Below are positions 9,534-18,411 of a stretch of 64,000 nucleotides of DNA, one piece after another (the first letter of the stretch is position 1; each line of letters begins with the position of its first letter). Below the pieces are notes generated by a model. That model had not been told where the DNA came from and did no database searches. It worked only from the letters and a program-made list of their open reading frames with translations. Source of the DNA: Sphingomonadales bacterium UBA6157 (lineage in GTDB: Bacteria; Pseudomonadota; Alphaproteobacteria; Sphingomonadales; Sphingomonadaceae); assembly GCA_002423025.1 (NCBI GenBank), contig DIUN01000036.1, positions 4,370-68,369 on the forward strand. Reading direction: 5' to 3'. The translations under genes and the position numbers were made by a program.

Positions 9534-10153
9534 GCTCGCGTCATCGCCAGCCGCAGGCCGAAGGCAAGGAATACGCCGCCGGTCAGCCGGTCCATCACGG
9601 TCACCACACCGGGCCGGCGCAGCAGCTGGCCCATCGGCACGGTGGCGGCGATCAGCCCCGCGAACCAAAGCGCGCTCAGCCCGACATGGATGGCGGCGAG
9701 CAGGAAAGAGAAACTGGCGACACTCTGCCCCGCCGGCACGAATTGCGGCAGGAAGGTGATGTAGAATACACCGATCTTGGGGTTGAGCAGATTGGTCAGC
9801 AGCCCGCGCCGGAATGCCGTGATGGCATCGGCCTGCGCGGCTTCACTCTCGTCCGGCAGCACTGTTCTCGGCCGCAGCAGCAGCCAGACACCAATCCATA
9901 ACAGATAGGCTGCTCCCGCCCATGTCAGCAGCCTGAAGGCCAGTGGCGAAGCAGCCAGGACTGCCGCCAGCCCCAATGAAACCGCCGCGCCCCAGGTGAG
10001 GCAGCCTAGTCCGATGCCCAGCGCGGCAAAGCTGGCGGATCGTGCTCCGTTTGCCGCTGCCGTGCGCAGCACCATGGCCGTATCCACCCCCGGCGTGACA
10101 GTGAGCACGGAGGCCGCCAGGATAAAGGCAATGAGCGCTTGCATTACAGTCAC
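9530..10153 (-). CDS. LysE/RhtB-family amino-acid exporter
   Basis: This is an inner-membrane exporter of about 207 residues with six hydrophobic segments and the family hallmark VTPGVDTAMVLRTAAANGAR near the N-terminus. A second-half NLLNPKIGVFYITFLPQF motif is also typical of RhtB proteins. I prefer the GTG at 10153, six bases after GGGGA; the ATG at 10144 starts only three codons later and is also possible. An in-frame ATG at 10261 would add a polar, non-membrane leader and run into the imuA promoter. It probably exports an amino acid or analogue; the substrate is unknown. It is divergent from the SOS cassette. Confidence 0.88.
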   Translation of the reverse strand: MTVMQALIAFILAASVLTVTPGVDTAMVLRTAAANGARSASFAALGIGLGCLTWGAAVSLGLAAVLAASPLAFRLLTWAGAAYLLWIGVWLLLRPRTVLPDESEAAQADAITAFRRGLLTNLLNPKIGVFYITFLPQFVPAGQSVASFSFLLAAIHVGLSALWFAGLIAATVPMGQLLRRPGVVTVMDRLTGGVFLAFGLRLAMTRA

Positions 10154-10242
10154 TGTATTTCCCCGATCGTCACTCAGTCTGGCGCAGGAATGGGGCGGCA
10201 ATGCGCCCTTGGCTTGACTCTTCACGGGTCGCATCTGAAATA

Positions 10243-10257
10243 GAACATAACAAGAAC
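10243..10257 (+). promoter_or_regulatory. LexA (SOS) box of the imuA-imuB-dnaE2 cassette
   Basis: GAAC-ataacaa-GAAC matches the direct-repeat LexA box known in alphaproteobacteria (GTTC-N7-GTTC on the other strand). It ends two bases before the imuA ATG, so bound LexA would cover the start region. Confidence 0.85.
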
Positions 10258-10259
10258 AC

Positions 10260-11012
10260 ATGAGTCGTGACGTCGCCTTTGCGCCTGCCCTTGCGGCACG
10301 GCCTGTCAGCCCCGCCGCAATGGCGCGGCTCGGGTTCGGCCATGCTGCGCTCGATGCTCGGCTGGAAGGTGGCCTGGTCGTGGCTGCGCTGCATGAGTTT
10401 TATGCTGCCAGCCCTGCCGATGGCGCTGCGGCAGCGGCGCTGGCCTTGATGCTGGCGCTGCGCTGTGAACGCCCTGGCCCAATCCTGTGGCTAGGGGAGG
10501 ACAGGGAGCGGCTGGAGGGCCGGCTGCACGGGGCCGGGCTTGCTGAACTGGGCTGCGATCCGGCGCGGCTTCTGCTGGTGCAGGCGCCCGATACGCTGGC
10601 GCTGCTTCGCGCTGCTGCCGAAGCGGTTGCCTGTTCAGCCGCATGCGCTGTCATCATCGCCCCGTGCAGCAAGCCGGCGGCGCTCGACCTTACTGCATCG
10701 CGGCGGCTGGCGCTGGCGGTGGCGCGCTCGGGCGTGTTCACCCTGCTGGTTCGCGCCGGTACGCCGCTGCCCAGCGCCGCGCAGAGCCGATGGCAGGTGG
10801 CAGCGGCACCATCCACAGCGCTGGCAGCCAATGCGCCGGGGCTGCCGGCTTTCGAGATCGGCCTGCTCAGGCACCGTGGCGGCCTTGCCGCGTTCAGCCT
10901 GCAACTGGAGTGGAACCGTGAGCGCAGAGCCTTTGGACCGGTGTTTTCTGGCGCTGTTCCTGCCGCTGCTGCCGAGCGAGCGGGTTTTGCGGGCCGGCGC
11001 CGCGTCGCCTGA
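10260..11012 (+). CDS. imuA: ImuA, SOS mutagenesis accessory protein
   Basis: This 250-residue protein is the RecA-like partner of the ImuB-DnaE2 translesion synthesis complex. Family features seen are LGFGHAALDARLEGGL, VAALHEFYAA, a hydrophobic helix rich in Ala/Leu, and GPILWLGEDRE, followed by a RecA-like core. No canonical Walker A box is visible, which is usual for alphaproteobacterial ImuA. The ATG lies two bases after a LexA box. Its 3' end overlaps imuB by about 95 bases in another frame. Identification rests mainly on context (imuB and dnaE2 directly downstream, LexA box upstream) plus overall sequence character. Confidence 0.85.
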   Translation: MSRDVAFAPALAARPVSPAAMARLGFGHAALDARLEGGLVVAALHEFYAASPADGAAAAALALMLALRCERPGPILWLGEDRERLEGRLHGAGLAELGCDPARLLLVQAPDTLALLRAAAEAVACSAACAVIIAPCSKPAALDLTASRRLALAVARSGVFTLLVRAGTPLPSAAQSRWQVAAAPSTALAANAPGLPAFEIGLLRHRGGLAAFSLQLEWNRERRAFGPVFSGAVPAAAAERAGFAGRRRVA

Positions 11013-12444
11013 TGTACCGTTCGCATTGGTGGAGAAGCAGCGCGGGAGCATGGTTCTCGCCGCGGTCGATGCGCGGGCTATCGCGCTCGGTCTTGCGCCC
11101 GGCCTGCGCCTTGCCGATGCAAGGGCTCGCGTGCCGGAGTTGGCCGCGCTGCCCTGTGCGCCGGCACAGGATGCCGCCTTGCTGGACTGGCTGGCCGAGG
11201 CCTGCGATCGCTACACGCCCATGGTGGCTACCGCTCCACCGCAGGGCCTGCTCCTCGACATCACTGGCTGTTGCCATAGTTATGCCAGCGCCGCTGCGCT
11301 TGCCAGGGATGCAGAAGCTCGCCTGGCCCGGCTCGGCCTTACCGCTCGCACGGCGCTGGCCGGCACCCCGGAAGCGGCGCTGGCGCTGGCGGAATTCGGC
11401 GTTGCCGAGGCTGGGCTGCTGCCGCTCGCCGCCCTTGCCGCCGAGCCGGCCACTGAGCTGGCGTTGCGCCGCGCCGGTCTGCGCAGCCTGACGGATGTCG
11501 CGCGTCAGCCATCGCCGGCGCTAGCCGCGCGCTTTGGTGCTGCCTTGGTCGAGCGGCTGGCGCGGCTGCTCGGGCAAGTGGACAGTCGCATCACCCCGCG
11601 CCGCCACATCGCCAGTGTCGCCGCGGAGCAGCGCTTCGCCGCACCGTTGGTCCACAGCGAGGCGGCCCTCGCGGCCATCGAGGCCCTGGCGCTTCGCTGT
11701 TCCGTCACGCTTGCCGAGCGCGGGCAGGGCGGCCGGCGCTTTGCCGCCGCGCTGTTCCGTGCCGATGGCCATGTCGCGCACCTCGCTGTCAGCACGGCGG
11801 CCCCGGTACGGGACCCAAAGTTGCTTATCCGGCTGCTGCGCGAGCGCATCGGCGCGCTGGCGGATCCACTCGATCCCGGCTTCGGTTATGATCTCATCCG
11901 GCTGGAAGTACCCGAGGTCGCGCCGCTTGCCGCCAGTCAGTTGCAGCTTGAAGGCGGTAGCCTTGCCGATGCCGAGTTGATGGCACTGGTGGACCGGCTC
12001 GGTGTACGGCTTGGCACCGGCCGGATACGCCGCCTCTGCGCCGGAGACAGTCATATTCCCGAGCAAGCGGCCTTCGAGCTGCCGTTCGCCAGTGCTGGAG
12101 CCAGTGCCGGCAGCGCATTCTGGCCTTCACTGCTTTCCGGGGAGCCGCCGTCGCGCCCGCTCAAGCTGTTCGATCCGCCGCAGTCCATCGAGGTGCTGGC
12201 GGAGGTGCCCGATGGCCCGCCGCGCCGCTTCCGTTGGCGGCGTCAGGTGCATGATGTGGTGCGCCAGGAAGGTCCGGAGCGCATCGCGGCGCAATGGTGG
12301 CGGCGTGCCGATGGCGCGGGGCTCACTCGCGATTATTACCGCGTGGAAGACGCTGCCGGCCATCGCTTCTGGCTGTTCCGCCATGGTCTTTATGGCACGG
12401 AGAAGCCCAGCCCCGGCTGGTATCTGCATGGGCTGTTCGCATGA
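10918..12444 (+). CDS. imuB: ImuB, Y-family-like polymerase subunit
   Basis: This protein of about 508 residues is the non-catalytic Y-family-like hub that bridges DnaE2 to the sliding clamp in SOS mutagenesis. The N-terminus VSAEPLDRCFLALFLP leads into a palm-like region (PFALVEKQRGSMVLAAVDARA) where the usual metal-binding acidic pattern is absent, as expected for ImuB. It then has CDRYTPMV and LLLDITGCCH motifs and a C-terminal half with LFRHGLYG. I choose the GTG at 10918, with GGAG eight bases upstream, since upstream codons belong to the imuA region and look like an out-of-frame reading. The stop overlaps the dnaE2 ATG. Confidence 0.88.
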   Translation: MSAEPLDRCFLALFLPLLPSERVLRAGAASPDVPFALVEKQRGSMVLAAVDARAIALGLAPGLRLADARARVPELAALPCAPAQDAALLDWLAEACDRYTPMVATAPPQGLLLDITGCCHSYASAAALARDAEARLARLGLTARTALAGTPEAALALAEFGVAEAGLLPLAALAAEPATELALRRAGLRSLTDVARQPSPALAARFGAALVERLARLLGQVDSRITPRRHIASVAAEQRFAAPLVHSEAALAAIEALALRCSVTLAERGQGGRRFAAALFRADGHVAHLAVSTAAPVRDPKLLIRLLRERIGALADPLDPGFGYDLIRLEVPEVAPLAASQLQLEGGSLADAELMALVDRLGVRLGTGRIRRLCAGDSHIPEQAAFELPFASAGASAGSAFWPSLLSGEPPSRPLKLFDPPQSIEVLAEVPDGPPRRFRWRRQVHDVVRQEGPERIAAQWWRRADGAGLTRDYYRVEDAAGHRFWLFRHGLYGTEKPSPGWYLHGLFA

Positions 12445-15400
12445 TGCCGGCCTATGCCGAGCTTGCCGCTGCTACGCACTTCACATTCCTGCGCGGTGCA
12501 TCCTCGCCCGAAGCGATGGTGGCGGCGGCGCTGGCGCTCGGCCATACAGGCATCGGCATTGCGGACAGGAACAGCGTGGCCGGCGTTGTCCGCGCCCATG
12601 TCGCTTTGCGCGAGGCAGTGGCGGAAGCGCAGGACGCAGCGCTGTCCTTCAAACTCGTGGTGGGCGCCCGGCTGGTGTTTGCCGATGGCACGCCTGATGT
12701 CATTGCCTATCCGGCCACCCGGCATGGCTGGGGCCGGCTCTGCCGCCTGCTGACTCTGGGCAATCGCCGCGCCGAAAAGGGCAGCTGCATCCTCCACCTT
12801 GCCGATCTGCTGGCACATCTGGAGGATCTGCTGCTCATCATGGTGCCGCCCGAGGCCCTTGCCCTGCTGTTGCCCGGCCTTGTGGAGCTTGCCGCCGCCG
12901 CGCCCCATCGGCTCTGGCTGGGCACTGCCATGCCGCGCAACGGGCGGGACCGGCGCCGCCTTGCCATGCTGCGCAAGGCGGGTGGCGCGGTGCCACTGAT
13001 CGCCATCAACGATGCGCTTTATGCCGGTCCCGAGCAGCGACGCTTGCATGATGTGCTCACCTGCATTGCGGAAAAGACCACGCTGGCCGAGGCTGGCCGA
13101 CGCCTCGCGCCCAATGCCGAGCGGTACCTGAAGGCGCCTGCGGAAATGGCCAGGCTGTTCGCCGATTGCCCCGAGGCGCTGGCCGAGACGCAGCGGCTGC
13201 TGGCGCGCGTGCATTTTTCGCTCGATCAGTTGCGTTATGAATATCCGCATGAGCCGGTGCCCGCTGGCCATAGCCCGCAAGGCTGGCTGGAAACCCTCAC
13301 CATGCAAAAGGCCGGGGAGCGCTGGCCCGGCGGCATCCCGCCAGCCGTGCAAGCGCTGCTCACCGAGGAATTCCGCATCATCGCCAAGGCCGGCTATGCG
13401 CCCTACTTCCTCACCGTGCACGATATCGTGCAGTTTGCGCAGGGGCGCGGAATCCTGTGCCAGGGGCGTGGCTCGGCGGCCAATTCGGCAGTGTGCTACG
13501 TGCTTGGCATCACCGCTGTCGATCCGGCAAAGCACAACCTGCTGTTCTCGCGCTTCATCTCGGAGGAGCGCCGCGAGCCGCCCGACATCGATGTCGATTT
13601 CGAGCATGAGCGCCGCGAGGAGGTGATGCAGTACATCTATGCCCGCTATGGCCGTGAGCGCGCGGGCATTGCCGCCACTGTCATCCACTACCGTCCGCGC
13701 AGCGCGGTGCGTGAGGTCGGCAAGGTCCTCGGCCTGTCGGAGGACATGACGGCGCGGCTCACCGGCACGGTGTGGGGGAGCTTTGCCAGCCATATGGAAA
13801 AGCGCCGCTTTGCTGAAGCCGGGCTTGATCCGGAGAGCCGCGAGATTGCCCGGCTGGGCGAGTTGGTCGGGCAGATCATGGGGTTCCCGCGCCACCTCTC
13901 CCAGCACGTCGGCGGCTTTGTGCTGACACAGGACAGGCTGGACGAGACTGTGCCGATCCATAATGCCGCCATGCCGGACCGCACTTTCATCGAATGGGAC
14001 AAGGACGATATCGACGCGCTTGGCCTGATGAAGGTCGATGTGCTGGCGCTTGGCATGCTCAGCTGCATCCGCAAGGCCTTTGCGCTCATCGCAACGCACA
14101 TCGGCAAGCAATATACGCTGGACAATGTGCCCGATGAAGCACCCGACGTGTTCGACATGCTGTGCCGGGGGGACAGTATCGGCGTCTTCCAGGTGGAGAG
14201 CCGGGCGCAGATCAACATGCTGCCGCGCCTGCGCCCACGAGAATTCTACGATCTCGTCATCCAGGTGGCGATCGTTCGTCCCGGCCCTATCCAGGGAGAC
14301 ATGGTGCACCCCTATCTGCGCCGCCGCCAAGGCCGCGAGGCCGTGCATTTTCCGGCGCCGGCGCCGCCGCACCCGGCCGATGAGCTTCGCCAGGTGCTCG
14401 GCAAGACGCTAGGCGTGCCGCTGTTCCAGGAGCAAGCGATGAAGCTGGCGATCACCGCCGCCAATTTCACGCCCTCCGAGGCCAACCAGTTGCGCCGCGC
14501 CATGGCGACCTTCCGCAACCTCGGCACCATGGGCACTTTCGAGCGCAAGCTGGTGGAGGGCATGGTGGCGCGCGGCTATGAGCGTGAGTTCGCCGAGCGC
14601 TGCTTCCGTCAGATCCAGGGCTTTGGCAGCTATGGCTTCCCCGAGAGCCATGCGCTGGCCTTTGCCCGGTTGGTGTGGGTCTCGTCCTATCTCAAGTGCC
14701 GCTACCCGGCGGTCTTTGCTGCAGCGCTGCTCAACTCGCAGCCGATGGGCTTTTATGCTCCCGCCCAGATCGTGCGTGATGCCCGCGAGCATGGCGTCGA
14801 GGTGCGCCCTGTCGATGTGAACCACAGCGGCTGGGACAATGCGCTCGAGGGCGCCGCGCTGCGGCTGGGCTTTCGCCAGATCACCGGATTTCGAGAGATA
14901 TGGGCCGGCAGCATCGAGGCGGCGCGACCCTTTGATTCGATGGAGGCACTGGCCCGTCATGCTGCGCTTCCGCCGCGCGCGCTGCGGCTGCTGGCGGATG
15001 CCGATGCCTGTGGCTCGCTGGGGCTTGACCGCCGCGCTGCGGCCTGGGAGGCGCAGCGCACGCCGGGCGCCAGCCTGCCACTGTTCGCTGCGGCCGATGC
15101 GCGCGAGCTTGGTCAGGAGGCGGCGGCAGACCTGCCGTTGCTCACTCCCGGCGAGCAGGTGGCGGCTGATTATCAGACGCTGCGGCTCTCGCTCAAGGCG
15201 CACCCGATGGCGCTGGTGCGTGAGGCTCTGGCTGGAGAGCGGGTGCTGAGCTGCGAAGGCTTCAGCGTGGCAAGGGCTGGCGCGCGGGTGCAGGTGGCCG
15301 GCGTCGTGCTGGTCCGTCAGCGGCCGGGCAACGGCAATGCCATTTTCGTGACCCTGGAGGACGAAACTGGTGTGGCAAATGTCGTTATCTGGGCGCGGCT

Positions 15401-15677
15401 GTTTGAAGTTTATCGCCGCCCCATTATGGCGGCGCGGCTGATGCTGGTGGAAGGCGAGGTGCAGCGTAGCCCGGAAGGCGTGGTGCACCTGATGGCCAGC
15501 CGCATCACGGATCGCAGCGCCCTGCTCGACCGGCTCTCGGAGGGCCATGAGAGCCGGCCCCAACTGTCCCGCAGTGACGAGTTCCTCCACCCGGACCAGC
15601 CAAGCCAGCACCCCGGCAGCCGCGCCCGCCATCCGCGCGATGTCCGCATCCTGCCGCCACCACGGGACTTTCATTGA
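12441..15677 (+). CDS. dnaE2: Error-prone DNA polymerase DnaE2 (ImuC)
   Basis: This 1078-residue C-family polymerase performs lesion bypass and damage-induced mutagenesis. It starts with a PHP domain (YAELAAATHFTFLRGASSPEA), then the polymerase core with the acidic PPDIDVDFEHERREEV motif at about residues 375-390, the helix-hairpin-helix region, and an OB-fold near VAGVVLVRQRPGNG. It ends in RDFH, the usual DnaE2 C-terminus. The ATG at 12441 overlaps the imuB stop, giving translational coupling. Length is typical for DnaE2 and shorter than replicative DnaE1. It is driven from the LexA box upstream of imuA. Confidence 0.95.
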   Translation: MMPAYAELAAATHFTFLRGASSPEAMVAAALALGHTGIGIADRNSVAGVVRAHVALREAVAEAQDAALSFKLVVGARLVFADGTPDVIAYPATRHGWGRLCRLLTLGNRRAEKGSCILHLADLLAHLEDLLLIMVPPEALALLLPGLVELAAAAPHRLWLGTAMPRNGRDRRRLAMLRKAGGAVPLIAINDALYAGPEQRRLHDVLTCIAEKTTLAEAGRRLAPNAERYLKAPAEMARLFADCPEALAETQRLLARVHFSLDQLRYEYPHEPVPAGHSPQGWLETLTMQKAGERWPGGIPPAVQALLTEEFRIIAKAGYAPYFLTVHDIVQFAQGRGILCQGRGSAANSAVCYVLGITAVDPAKHNLLFSRFISEERREPPDIDVDFEHERREEVMQYIYARYGRERAGIAATVIHYRPRSAVREVGKVLGLSEDMTARLTGTVWGSFASHMEKRRFAEAGLDPESREIARLGELVGQIMGFPRHLSQHVGGFVLTQDRLDETVPIHNAAMPDRTFIEWDKDDIDALGLMKVDVLALGMLSCIRKAFALIATHIGKQYTLDNVPDEAPDVFDMLCRGDSIGVFQVESRAQINMLPRLRPREFYDLVIQVAIVRPGPIQGDMVHPYLRRRQGREAVHFPAPAPPHPADELRQVLGKTLGVPLFQEQAMKLAITAANFTPSEANQLRRAMATFRNLGTMGTFERKLVEGMVARGYEREFAERCFRQIQGFGSYGFPESHALAFARLVWVSSYLKCRYPAVFAAALLNSQPMGFYAPAQIVRDAREHGVEVRPVDVNHSGWDNALEGAALRLGFRQITGFREIWAGSIEAARPFDSMEALARHAALPPRALRLLADADACGSLGLDRRAAAWEAQRTPGASLPLFAAADARELGQEAAADLPLLTPGEQVAADYQTLRLSLKAHPMALVREALAGERVLSCEGFSVARAGARVQVAGVVLVRQRPGNGNAIFVTLEDETGVANVVIWARLFEVYRRPIMAARLMLVEGEVQRSPEGVVHLMASRITDRSALLDRLSEGHESRPQLSRSDEFLHPDQPSQHPGSRARHPRDVRILPPPRDFH

Positions 15678-15698
15678 GGCGGATTGAATCGAGGGCGG

Positions 15699-16124
15699 TC
15701 ATTCCGGCAATATCAGGCTGCCATCCGGCCCCAGTGCGATGAACGGGTTGTGCGCCACCTCCCATGGGTGCCCGTCCGGATCACAGAAATAGCCCGAATA
15801 GCCGCCCCAGAACGCCTCGGAGGCCGGCTTTTGCAGGCTCGCGCCGTTGGCCACGGCCTCCGCCAGCACCGCGTCCACGGCGGCGCGGCTCGCAACATTG
15901 TGCGCCAGCGTGAAGCCGCCAAAGCCCGGGCCGCGGTCTGCCATGCTGCAATCCTCGGCGAGTGCTGCGAATGGATAGAGCGCCAGCGCCATGCCGCCGG
16001 CCTGGAAGAAGGCGATTCCCTCGGTCTCGCGCATCCGCCGCTGCCAGCCCATTGCCTCCCAGAACCGCACGGCGCGCGGCAGATCGTCGGTTCCCAGAGT
16101 GACGATGCTGATGCGTTGGTCCAT
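15699..16124 (-). CDS. VOC-family (glyoxalase/bleomycin-resistance fold) protein
   Basis: This 141-residue protein has the paired beta-alpha-beta modules of the vicinal oxygen chelate superfamily: ISIVTLGTDDLPRAVRFWEAMGW at the N-terminus (a typical VOC opening) and GYSGYFCDPDGHPWEVAHNP in the second module, where the Glu/His metal ligands normally lie. The ATG at 16124 has AGGAG eight bases upstream. It is divergent from the reductase gene with about 35 bases between. The enzyme type (lyase, dioxygenase or binding protein) cannot be told. Confidence 0.8.
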   Translation of the reverse strand: MDQRISIVTLGTDDLPRAVRFWEAMGWQRRMRETEGIAFFQAGGMALALYPFAALAEDCSMADRGPGFGGFTLAHNVASRAAVDAVLAEAVANGASLQKPASEAFWGGYSGYFCDPDGHPWEVAHNPFIALGPDGSLILPE

Positions 16125-16159
16125 GGTGCGCACTCCTGAAACGATACGGAGATGGTCGC

Positions 16160-17167
16160 ATGGCGGCGGGGGAAATGGAACGGATCGTTCTGGCGCGGCA
16201 CATCGCCGGCCTGCCGACTCCGGCGGATTTCCGCCTTGAGCGCCTACCCATCCCGGCGCTGGAGGAGGGGCAGCTGCTCATTCGCAACAGCTTTGTCTCC
16301 TGTGATCCCGGCACCCGTTCGCGGCTCTCGCCGGGCGCCAGCTATGCGCCGCCGCTGGCGCCCGGCGCGCCGGTGGATGGCTTTTGCGTGGGCACGGTGG
16401 TGGAAAGCCGCAACCCGCGCTTTGCGGTGGGTGACAGGGTGACAGCCACCGGCTGGTCCACGCACGTCATCAGCAATGGCCGCGGCTATGTGCTCAAGCT
16501 GCCGGCGCTCGCTGTTCCGGAGAGCCTGTGGATCGGGCTGCTCGGCGTGCCGGGGATGACAGCGTGGTTCGGCCTCAAGCGCGTCGCGGCACTGGCGGCA
16601 GGCGAGCGCGTGCTCATCACATCGGCCGCCGGCCCGGTCGGAGCAACAGCGGGGCAGCTTGCCAAGCTTTGGGGTGCATCTGAAGTTGTCGGTATCGCCG
16701 GCGGCGCGGAAAAATGTGCCTGGCTGCGCAGCATCGGCTTTGACCATGCGGTTGATTACAAGGCCGCGGATTTCGAAGCGCAGTTCGCAGCGGCCGCTGC
16801 TCCGGGTTTTGACGTGATGTTCGACAATGTCGGCAACGCCATGATCGACCGGGCGCTGCTGTTCATGAAGCTGCGTGGCCGCATCGTCATGTCCGGCCAG
16901 GTGGCGGACTACAGCACCCCCGAGGGCGCAGTGCCCGGCATCGTCAATACCCGCGAGTTCATCGGCAAGCGGCTGCGCATGGAAGGGCTGCTGGTGTTTG
17001 ATGACCTGCCGGGCTTTGCAGCCGCGCAGGCCGAGATGGCGGCGCTCATCGAGGCCGGCACGCTGCAGTATCGCGAGGAGATTTTCGAAGGGCTGGCCAG
17101 CCTTCCCGAGGCCTTTTGTGGCCTGTTCACCGGCGCCAGCTTCGGGCGGCGGCTGGTCAAGCTCTGA
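16160..17167 (+). CDS. NADP-dependent MDR-family oxidoreductase (PTGR/curA-like)
   Basis: This 335-residue medium-chain reductase reduces an activated carbon-carbon double bond of an unknown enone or enoyl substrate. It resembles the zinc-independent prostaglandin/leukotriene reductase branch: NSFVSCDPGTRSRLSPG near residue 45, LLGVPGMTAWFGL, and a nucleotide-binding turn at about 151-163 (SAAGPVGATAGQLAKLWG). The conserved FDNVG segment and a C-terminal LPEAFCGLFTGASFGRRLVKL close the domain. No structural zinc cysteines are visible. The ATG at 16160 follows CGGAG; an alternative ATG lies five codons later. The next flavoprotein gene starts 41 bases downstream on the same strand. Confidence 0.88.
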   Translation: MAAGEMERIVLARHIAGLPTPADFRLERLPIPALEEGQLLIRNSFVSCDPGTRSRLSPGASYAPPLAPGAPVDGFCVGTVVESRNPRFAVGDRVTATGWSTHVISNGRGYVLKLPALAVPESLWIGLLGVPGMTAWFGLKRVAALAAGERVLITSAAGPVGATAGQLAKLWGASEVVGIAGGAEKCAWLRSIGFDHAVDYKAADFEAQFAAAAAPGFDVMFDNVGNAMIDRALLFMKLRGRIVMSGQVADYSTPEGAVPGIVNTREFIGKRLRMEGLLVFDDLPGFAAAQAEMAALIEAGTLQYREEIFEGLASLPEAFCGLFTGASFGRRLVKL

Positions 17168-17208
17168 CAAGCAGTGCAGGGGAGCATCCGCATTCTCGAG
17201 GTCGCCGC

Positions 17209-18399
17209 ATGAACGAATATGATGCCATAATTCTCGGCGCCGGTGGTGCCGGGCTGATGTGCGCCGCCACTGCCGGGCAGGCGGGCAAGCGCGTGCTGCT
17301 CATCGATCACGCCGATGAGCCGGGCAAGAAGATCCTCATCTCGGGCGGCGGCCGCTGCAACTTCACCAATGTCGGGGCCGTGCCCGAGCGCTACATCTCG
17401 GCCAATCCGCACTTCGCCAAGTCCGCGATGCGGCGCTACCAGCCGGCGGATTTCATCGCGCTCGTGGAAAAGCACGGCATCGCCTATCACGAGAAGACGC
17501 TCGGCCAGCTGTTTTGCGATGGCTCCGCCAAGGCCATCGTGGCGCTGCTGCTCGATGAGTGCGAGGCCGGCGGTGTCGAGCTGGCGCTTGGCGCCGCCAT
17601 TGGCGAGATCGACCATGCTGCCGGCCGCTACACGGTGCGCTTTGGCAACCGCACCGCCTCGGCCCCGGCGCTGGTAATCGCCACCGGCGGCCCCTCCATC
17701 CCCAAGCTCGGCGCGACGGACTTTGCCTATGGCCTGGCCCGGCGTTTCGGCCTGTCCATCATCGAGCCGCGCCCGGCGCTGGTGCCGCTGACCCTGGCGG
17801 GGGACCAGTTGCTGTTCCGCGAGCTTGCCGGCGTTGCGGCGGAGGTGGTGGCGCGCTGCGGCAAGGCCACCTTCCGCGAGGCAGCGCTGTTCACGCATCG
17901 CGGCCTGTCCGGCCCGGCAATCCTGCAGGTCTCTTCCTATTGGCGGCACGGTGAGGCCGTGGGCATCGATTTCCTCCCCGATGCGCCGCGCGGCTGGCTG
18001 GTGGAGGCCAAGCGCGCCCGCCCGCGTTCCAGCCTGCGCGCCCAGCTGGCCGCGCTGCTTCCCGAGCGGCTGGCGGACATGCTCGCCGAGCGCTCCGGCG
18101 CCTGGGGTGATCTGCACCACGCCTCGGACAATCTGCTCTCCGATGTCGAGCGCCGGCTGCGGGATTGGCAGTTCAAGCCCAATGGCAGCGAGGGCTTCGC
18201 CAAGGCGGAAGTGACGGTGGGCGGCATCGCCACCGCCGGACTCTCGTCGCAAACCATGGCCGCCAAGGCCGTGCCGGGCCTGTTCGCCATCGGCGAGGCG
18301 GTGGATGTTACGGGTTGGCTCGGCGGTTATAACTTCCAATGGGCCTGGGCGAGCGGCTGGGCGGCGGGCAAAGCCATCGGCGAAGGGCAGCTGGGCTAA
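17209..18399 (+). CDS. YhiN/HI0933-family FAD-dependent oxidoreductase
   Basis: This 396-residue flavoprotein belongs to the HI0933 (YhiN, BaiN-like) family. The N-terminal dinucleotide-binding motif AIILGAGGAGLMCA is followed by the family hallmark GKKILISGGGRCNFTN at about residues 43-58 and later the FTHRGLSGPAILQ motif. The C-terminus has GGIATAGLSSQTM and GEAVDVTGWLGGYNFQWAWASGW, both typical of the family. The physiological substrate is generally not known; some relatives reduce bile acids or other compounds. The ATG at 17209 is chosen because the FAD motif starts immediately after; only a weak GGGGAGC lies about 25 bases upstream. It is convergent with an acyl-CoA dehydrogenase. Confidence 0.92.
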   Translation: MNEYDAIILGAGGAGLMCAATAGQAGKRVLLIDHADEPGKKILISGGGRCNFTNVGAVPERYISANPHFAKSAMRRYQPADFIALVEKHGIAYHEKTLGQLFCDGSAKAIVALLLDECEAGGVELALGAAIGEIDHAAGRYTVRFGNRTASAPALVIATGGPSIPKLGATDFAYGLARRFGLSIIEPRPALVPLTLAGDQLLFRELAGVAAEVVARCGKATFREAALFTHRGLSGPAILQVSSYWRHGEAVGIDFLPDAPRGWLVEAKRARPRSSLRAQLAALLPERLADMLAERSGAWGDLHHASDNLLSDVERRLRDWQFKPNGSEGFAKAEVTVGGIATAGLSSQTMAAKAVPGLFAIGEAVDVTGWLGGYNFQWAWASGWAAGKAIGEGQLG

Positions 18400-18411
18400 A
18401 GCGCGGCTGGC

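Noticed and set aside
12390..14372. 660-codon minus-strand frame opposite dnaE2
   Set aside because: Shadow frame; dnaE2 is full length with its active-site motif.
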